Assembly (NCBI RefSeq): GCF_000986795.1
Contig: NZ_LAYZ01000024.1
Location: 494,693-558,692, forward strand
Origin: Salinicoccus sediminis
GTDB taxonomy: Bacteria > Bacillota > Bacilli > Staphylococcales > Salinicoccaceae
Length of the DNA stretch: 64,000 nucleotides
Reading direction: 5' to 3'
In this document: positions 58,644 to 64,000 of the stretch, in pieces
Position numbering within the stretch: position 1 is the first letter of the stretch
How the letters are laid out: every line of letters starts with the position of its first letter
Notes under the pieces: model-generated
What the model was told of the DNA's origin: nothing
Seen by the model: only the letters and a program-made list of their open reading frames with translations
Database searches by the model: none
Program-made: the position numbers and the translations under genes

Positions 58644-59624
58644 TCATTTCCTGTACTGCAAAGTGCTGATCTCCTTCAAAGCGATGTCATAGATTTTCTC
58701 TGCAAGCACTTTGTTGTTGTGTCTCACCGCACCCTGGTCATCGATATGGACCAGCCGGTAATCCGTTATTATTTTGACGCCCATCTCTTCAAGACGGCGG
58801 CTGTCGCTGTCCACAACAGTCATGCCGTTCCTGTCATAGTAACCGGATATACGGCCTTTGATATTCTGGTCGTTCAGTATGATGAAGTCCATTACACGCT
58901 CACCCATATGGAAATTGATCGCCTCGAGATGGTCGGCCGCGGTGTACTCTACGGTTTCGCCCACCTGGGTCATGATGTTCGATACATAGACCTTTATACC
59001 GCTTGAATTGATGATCGCCTCCTTCATCCCGGCAGGTATGAGGTTCGGCATGATGCTTGTGTAGAGGCTGCCGGGACCGAAGACGACGACGTCGGATTCC
59101 CAGACCGCCTCTATCGCTTCAGGGGTTGCGACGGTGTCATTCGGAATCAGGTAGACTTCCTCGATTTTCTGCTGGACTTCCGGGATGTAGCTCTCGCCTA
59201 CGATGATCGAGTTGTCCTTCATGCGCGCCGCAAGCTTCGGACTGATGTTCGTTGACGGGATCACGGTCCCCTTGACGTTCAGTATTTTGCTCAGTTCCTC
59301 AACAGCCACGGCAAAATCGCCGGTCATATCATACATGGCTGCCAGCATCAGATTCCCGAGTGCATGGCCGCCGAGGGCATCTTTGTTGAACCTGTAGGTG
59401 AACAGATTCTCAAGCTTCGTCTCCACGTCACTGAGGGCGCTCATCACGTTCCTGATATCCCCCGGCGCCGGCATGTCGATCTGGTCGCGGATGATGCCTG
59501 TCGATCCGCCGTCGTCCGCCACCGAAACGATCGCCGAAATGTCCACAGGGTACTGTCTGAGTCCTCTTGCCAGTACGCTGAGTCCGGTGCCGCCGCCGAC
59601 CAGGGTGATTTTAATCTTCTTCAT
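58644..59624 (-). CDS. yvcK: Gluconeogenesis factor YvcK/MgfK
   Basis: 326 residues from ATG 59624: TLVGGGTGLSVLARGLR, SVADDGGSTG and AGDVRNVMSA-like GDIRNVMSALSD. Binds UDP-GlcNAc in Bacillus and links growth on gluconeogenic carbon to wall synthesis. Its start lies 14 bases inside rapZ. Confidence 0.94.
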   Translation of the reverse strand: MKKIKITLVGGGTGLSVLARGLRQYPVDISAIVSVADDGGSTGIIRDQIDMPAPGDIRNVMSALSDVETKLENLFTYRFNKDALGGHALGNLMLAAMYDMTGDFAVAVEELSKILNVKGTVIPSTNISPKLAARMKDNSIIVGESYIPEVQQKIEEVYLIPNDTVATPEAIEAVWESDVVVFGPGSLYTSIMPNLIPAGMKEAIINSSGIKVYVSNIMTQVGETVEYTAADHLEAINFHMGERVMDFIILNDQNIKGRISGYYDRNGMTVVDSDSRRLEEMGVKIITDYRLVHIDDQGAVRHNNKVLAEKIYDIALKEISTLQYRK

Positions 59625-60495
59625 AAGATTTGCTCTCGACCGGTGCATCCCTGTGCACCGCCTTCATTTTAAAGTCGAACGGCTCCGAGAGGTCCTTTGC
59701 AAGCTGTTCAGCAAGAGTAACTGAACGGTGCTGTCCCCCTGTGCAGCCGATGGCAATGACCACCTGGGATTTGCCCTCTTTCATGAACTGCGGCAGCATA
59801 TATTTCAACAGATCGAGCAGCTTGGTGTAGAATGTCCGTGTTTCCTTCCACTTCATCACATAATCGGAAACCGGCTTATCCAGCCCGGTCATCGGCCTGA
59901 GCTCATCTACATAATGAGGATTCGGCAGGAAGCGCACGTCGAATACAAGGTCCGCATCGATCGGGATGCCGTTCTTGAAGCCGAAACTCATGATATTGAC
60001 GTTGAACGGCGACTGGTTCTCCCCGCTTCCGTGCTCGAATATTTTATTCCTGAGTTCTTTTTCGGTCGTCTCCGACGTGTCGATGATCTTGTTCGAACGG
60101 CCTTTCAGCTCGGAGAGGAGGCGGCGTTCGACATGGATGGCGTCGAGTACATTCAATGTATTATCAATCGGGTGGGCCCGGCGCGTTTCCTTGTATCTCT
60201 TCACAAGCGCCTCATCCGAGGCATCGATGAAAATGATTTCGAGAGCAATTTCATTGTTGTCCCGGAGTTCTTCGATTTCTGAAATGAGACTTTCAAAAAA
60301 CTCCTTGCCACGAAGATCGATGCCGAGCGCCACACGGGACATGTGACCGTCCGCGGTCTCCATGAGCTCCACTACTTTCGGCAGCAGGATCGGCGGCAGG
60401 TTGTCGATACAGAAATATCCCATATCCTCCAGTGCCTCGATGCCGACGGATTTACCCGCACCGCTCATCCCGGTCAAAATTTTAAGTTCTTTCAC
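59611..60495 (-). CDS. rapZ: RNase adapter/nucleotide-binding protein RapZ (YvcJ)
   Basis: 294 residues. Walker A GMSGAGKS near residue 9, Walker B RVALGIDLRG, and the C-terminal CTGGQHRSVTLAEQLA. Binds ATP/GTP; the RNA role is known from E. coli, less so in Firmicutes. First gene of the operon. Confidence 0.94.
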   Translation of the reverse strand: MKELKILTGMSGAGKSVGIEALEDMGYFCIDNLPPILLPKVVELMETADGHMSRVALGIDLRGKEFFESLISEIEELRDNNEIALEIIFIDASDEALVKRYKETRRAHPIDNTLNVLDAIHVERRLLSELKGRSNKIIDTSETTEKELRNKIFEHGSGENQSPFNVNIMSFGFKNGIPIDADLVFDVRFLPNPHYVDELRPMTGLDKPVSDYVMKWKETRTFYTKLLDLLKYMLPQFMKEGKSQVVIAIGCTGGQHRSVTLAEQLAKDLSEPFDFKMKAVHRDAPVESKSYEED

Positions 60496-60629
60496 TCATC
60501 CCACACCCTCCTGATATTCTTAAGGCTACTTTACACTAATTCATGTCATTAAAAAAGATTATGGCAATATATTATGATACTAGCCGGAAGCTTTGTTTTC
60601 AATGGCAGGGCTCAGCCCACCGTCATTGA

Positions 60630-60661
60630 ACAGACCCCCCGGATGCGCTCCGGAGGGTCTG
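60630..60661 (-). terminator. Hairpin after trxB
   Basis: AGACCC-TCCGG pairs with CCGGGGGGTCT (60632-60660), GC-rich, 8 bases past the trxB stop. The T run is poor (TGTTC), so it may need help to terminate. Confidence 0.6.
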
Positions 60662-60668
60662 CCGTCTG

Positions 60669-61637
<969 letters not shown>

Positions 61638-61677
61638 TCATTCTTATATATTATAAATGCTCCTGTGCAATATTTCA

Positions 61678-63102
61678 TCAAATGTGCCTGATTTTCTCAA
61701 TCGCCTTGTTCAACCGGTAGAGTGTGGTATCGAACGCCTCCACCAGCGCCTTCTTCGTCATCTTCCTGTCGCGCTTATGGAAGTGCAGCGTTGCAGCCGC
61801 AAGTGCATCAGTATCCTCGACATCCTCTTTTCTGTCATACAGGCCATGGAACGTCTCAATCCACGCCAGCTGGTCCTCCTCACCGGTGTAGCCTGCCACC
61901 CTCAGGGCCTCAAGGCCTTTGTGCATGCGTCCGAGCCGGACCAGGTTCAGCCCCTGGAACAGATGGGAAATGTACAGTTTTTCATAATCTTCGAGAGATT
62001 CGATCGTATCCCATACTTCATGTCCCAGAATCGCATCGCGCGGTTTGACGTTATAGATCCTGTATATCCCGAGCAGTCGCATATATGCATCATCGCTTTT
62101 CAGATACTTCATTTCAAGATCCGTGATCTGCTGTGATGCCTCATCCTTCTTCCAAGGACTGTAGGCTTCATCCACCTTATGGAACAGCTGCATCCTGTCC
62201 CAGAACATCTCCGCTTCCGCCCGGCTGCCCATATGGTAGCTCGAATGGCTCAGTGCATGGAGCAGCTGGAAGCTGACGAACGCCTGCTTCCTGTACAGCG
62301 GATAGAGCAGCTCATATGAACGCTCGTATTTCTTCAGGAAATTGAGCACCAGCCCCACTTTGAAACGTGCATCGTCATCAAGGGGCTGGACGACTTCCAT
62401 CTTCTTCAGGTAGTCACGGTATTTCTTTGTTTCCCCCGTGTGATAATAGAGCAGCGTCATGTGGCTCAGAGCATGCATGTCCGTCCGGTCTTCCTTCAGC
62501 AGCTCTTCGAGCAGGGCATGCGCTTCCTCGTAGCGGTTCAGGAATAGAGCCCCCATCGCCTTCATATTCCTGAACTCCCGCTCCTCCTGTATGTCCACCG
62601 GCAGTGTGGAAAGCAGCTCGAGCGCCTCTTCGATGCGGGCATTCATGAAGAGATGCTGGAACAGGTGCTGGCCGGTGAACCGGACCGCCTCCTTCTCCAC
62701 TTCCTCCTCATCATCGATGCTCACTTCAAACATGTTTTCGAGCTCTTCATCATACCCGGAGTCCGGTTCATGCTTCACATACTGCACACCGAAGAGGAAC
62801 GCCTTGTTGGGATCATTCATGATGATGTACAGCTGGCTCAGTATAAAATAAAATTCAGCATCGTACTGATGCTGAATGAACTCATTGATCAGAATATGTT
62901 CGGCTTCCGTCCCGCGGCCCACCTCAGCAAGAAGATAGGCATACTGGGACAGGTACGCAAGATTGTTCCCCTCGAGTTCAATCGCCTTCTGGAAACTCCT
63001 CAGAGCATCATGCTTATTGTTTTGTCCTGATTTTTTCATCCCCTGATTGAAATGGAACTCTCCACCCTGGTTGAAGGGGATTACTTTCCTATTGTCATTC
63101 AT
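61678..63102 (-). CDS. TPR-repeat protein
   Basis: 474 residues, no signal or membrane helix. Helical repeats ([36 protein letters not shown]) of TPR type. A homologue lies between trxB and the acyltransferase in staphylococci. Role unknown. AAGGAG lies 8 bases before the ATG at 63102 (5 before 63105); it overlaps the acyltransferase end by 8 bases. Confidence 0.85.
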   Translation of the reverse strand: MNDNRKVIPFNQGGEFHFNQGMKKSGQNNKHDALRSFQKAIELEGNNLAYLSQYAYLLAEVGRGTEAEHILINEFIQHQYDAEFYFILSQLYIIMNDPNKAFLFGVQYVKHEPDSGYDEELENMFEVSIDDEEEVEKEAVRFTGQHLFQHLFMNARIEEALELLSTLPVDIQEEREFRNMKAMGALFLNRYEEAHALLEELLKEDRTDMHALSHMTLLYYHTGETKKYRDYLKKMEVVQPLDDDARFKVGLVLNFLKKYERSYELLYPLYRKQAFVSFQLLHALSHSSYHMGSRAEAEMFWDRMQLFHKVDEAYSPWKKDEASQQITDLEMKYLKSDDAYMRLLGIYRIYNVKPRDAILGHEVWDTIESLEDYEKLYISHLFQGLNLVRLGRMHKGLEALRVAGYTGEEDQLAWIETFHGLYDRKEDVEDTDALAAATLHFHKRDRKMTKKALVEAFDTTLYRLNKAIEKIRHI

Positions 63103-63583
63103 CATTCCTGCTCCTTATAACAAGCGGGTTCCCGTAGCAGGTTGAATGGTCGGGGACATCTTTTGAAACGACGGCCCCTGCACCGACAACCGCGTGATTT
63201 CCAATCACCACACCCGGCAGAATCGTCACGTTCGCACCCACCATCGTATCATGGCCGATCCTCACATCACCGATGCGGTATTCGTCGACCAGATATTCGT
63301 GGGTCAATATTACTGTATTATACCCGATTATACTATTTTTGCCAATATGGATGCGCTCAGGGTACATGAGATCCGGCATGGCACGGAATGCGAGGGATAC
63401 GTTGGCCCCGAGCTTCATGCCGAGCGCCTTCCTGTACAGTACATGCTTGATCTTTGTGGAAGGTGCGTAGCGTCCGAGCTCGATGAATATGAAGTTTTTT
63501 ATCACTTTGAACCTGGAGATGGTCCTGTACATATTCCACAGCGGATTGACTTTCCCTGCTTTTGTGATCTCGAGCCTTCTCAT
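63095..63583 (-). CDS. Hexapeptide-repeat acyltransferase
   Basis: 162 residues, left-handed beta-helix: [50 protein letters not shown]. His in LTHEYLV is the likely catalytic base. O- or N-acetyltransferase of unknown acceptor; the gene follows lgt by 2 bases, as in S. aureus. Confidence 0.88.
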   Translation of the reverse strand: MRRLEITKAGKVNPLWNMYRTISRFKVIKNFIFIELGRYAPSTKIKHVLYRKALGMKLGANVSLAFRAMPDLMYPERIHIGKNSIIGYNTVILTHEYLVDEYRIGDVRIGHDTMVGANVTILPGVVIGNHAVVGAGAVVSKDVPDHSTCYGNPLVIRSRNDE

Positions 63584-63585
63584 CG

Positions 63586-64000
63586 CTATCTCCCTTTTTT
63601 ACGGTTTTTACCCTTTTTGTGACCCTGCTTTTTCTTGACCGTCTGACCGGCCTGCTTTCTTTTCCCCCGGGCGGCTTCAGCGCCCCCGGGGCCGTATATG
63701 CCCTGTACACTGCCGTATTTCGGCAGGTCATATTTCATCTCGCGGTAGATCCACACTGCAGCTGCCAAAACGATGAGCAGGATCGAGATGACCTGTGCCG
63801 TGCGGAGGACGTCGCCGATCATCAGGCTGTCCGTGCGCATTCCTTCGATGAAGAACCTGCCTGCTGAATAAAAGATGAGATAGAGCAGGATCGTCTGCCC
63901 CACTTTAAGTTTCGGCCGCAGCATGAGGAGGATGACAAAACCGAGCAGATTCCACAGTGATTCGTACAGGAATGTCGGATGGTAGTAGGCGCCGTCGATG
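63586..64000 (-). CDS. lgt: Prolipoprotein diacylglyceryl transferase, C-terminal part
   Basis: Cut by the window end; about 138 C-terminal codons are present ([19 protein letters not shown], then helices with [26 protein letters not shown]). The YHPTFLYES and [12 protein letters not shown] motifs are Lgt. It lipidates prolipoproteins such as those of this window. The tail is unusually long and basic: about 25 residues with runs of Lys. Confidence 0.92.
   Translation of the reverse strand, partial: IDGAYYHPTFLYESLWNLLGFVILLMLRPKLKVGQTILLYLIFYSAGRFFIEGMRTDSLMIGDVLRTAQVISILLIVLAAAVWIYREMKYDLPKYGSVQGIYGPGGAEAARGKRKQAGQTVKKKQGHKKGKNRKKGR

Overview
The window looks like a chromosomal segment from a Gram-positive coccus of the Staphylococcaceae. 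Its moderate GC content, higher than in Staphylococcus aureus, points to a halophilic or halotolerant relative such as Salinicoccus or Jeotgalicoccus. The evidence is the staphylococcal gene order (gapR-gap-pgk-tpi-pgm-eno-secG-est-rnr-smpB-ssrA, clpP, whiA-yvcK-rapZ-trxB-lgt, sufCDSUB, metNPQ, gcvH), the tmRNA tag ending in AVAA, strong GGAGG ribosome binding sites and single-membrane lipoproteins. The genus is an inference. I see no transposase, integrase, phage gene or CRISPR array.

Layout. Bases 1-5.7 kb hold the start of an NhaC-type transporter under a lysine riboswitch, a yunF-yunE-yunD cluster, and a fetA-fetB metal exporter coupled to a lipoprotein gene. Bases 5.7-14.6 kb hold small metabolic genes: a thioredoxin, an EamA transporter, a UbiA prenyltransferase, a threonine-synthase-like enzyme behind a D-threonine aldolase broken by an internal deletion, an M15 peptidase, D-serine dehydratase, a baeRF/VLRF1-type factor and ctaB. 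Bases 14.6-19.9 kb are the sufCDSUB iron-sulfur operon.

Bases 20.5-34.7 kb are the most unusual part. One minus-strand run of 15 genes encodes a complete Tad/Flp-type pilus machine: TadZ, TadA, TadB, TadC, a 58-residue Flp pilin, two TadE-like pseudopilins, a DUF5702 TadG-like protein and a TadV prepilin peptidase. Two paralogous lipoproteins sit inside the run. It ends in a signalling cassette of an FHA protein, a PP2C phosphatase, a Hanks-type Ser/Thr kinase and a TcaA/YvbJ-like lipoprotein. The run is visibly AT-richer than its neighbours and sits between suf and metNPQ, which lie close together in S. aureus. I read it as a phosphorylation-controlled surface appendage.

Bases 35.2-42.3 kb hold metQ-metP-metN under a SAM-I riboswitch, thioredoxin and toprim genes, gcvH, an ArsC/Spx-like gene, aroD, a DUF488 gene and a CDF cation exporter. 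Bases 42.4-54 kb are the trans-translation genes (ssrA, smpB, rnr), an esterase, secG and the central glycolytic operon under CggR. Bases 54-64 kb hold a glutaredoxin, a split ThrE exporter, tRNA-Arg(CCG), clpP under CtsR, an epimerase, whiA-yvcK-rapZ, trxB, a TPR protein, an acyltransferase and the 3' part of lgt, cut by the window end.
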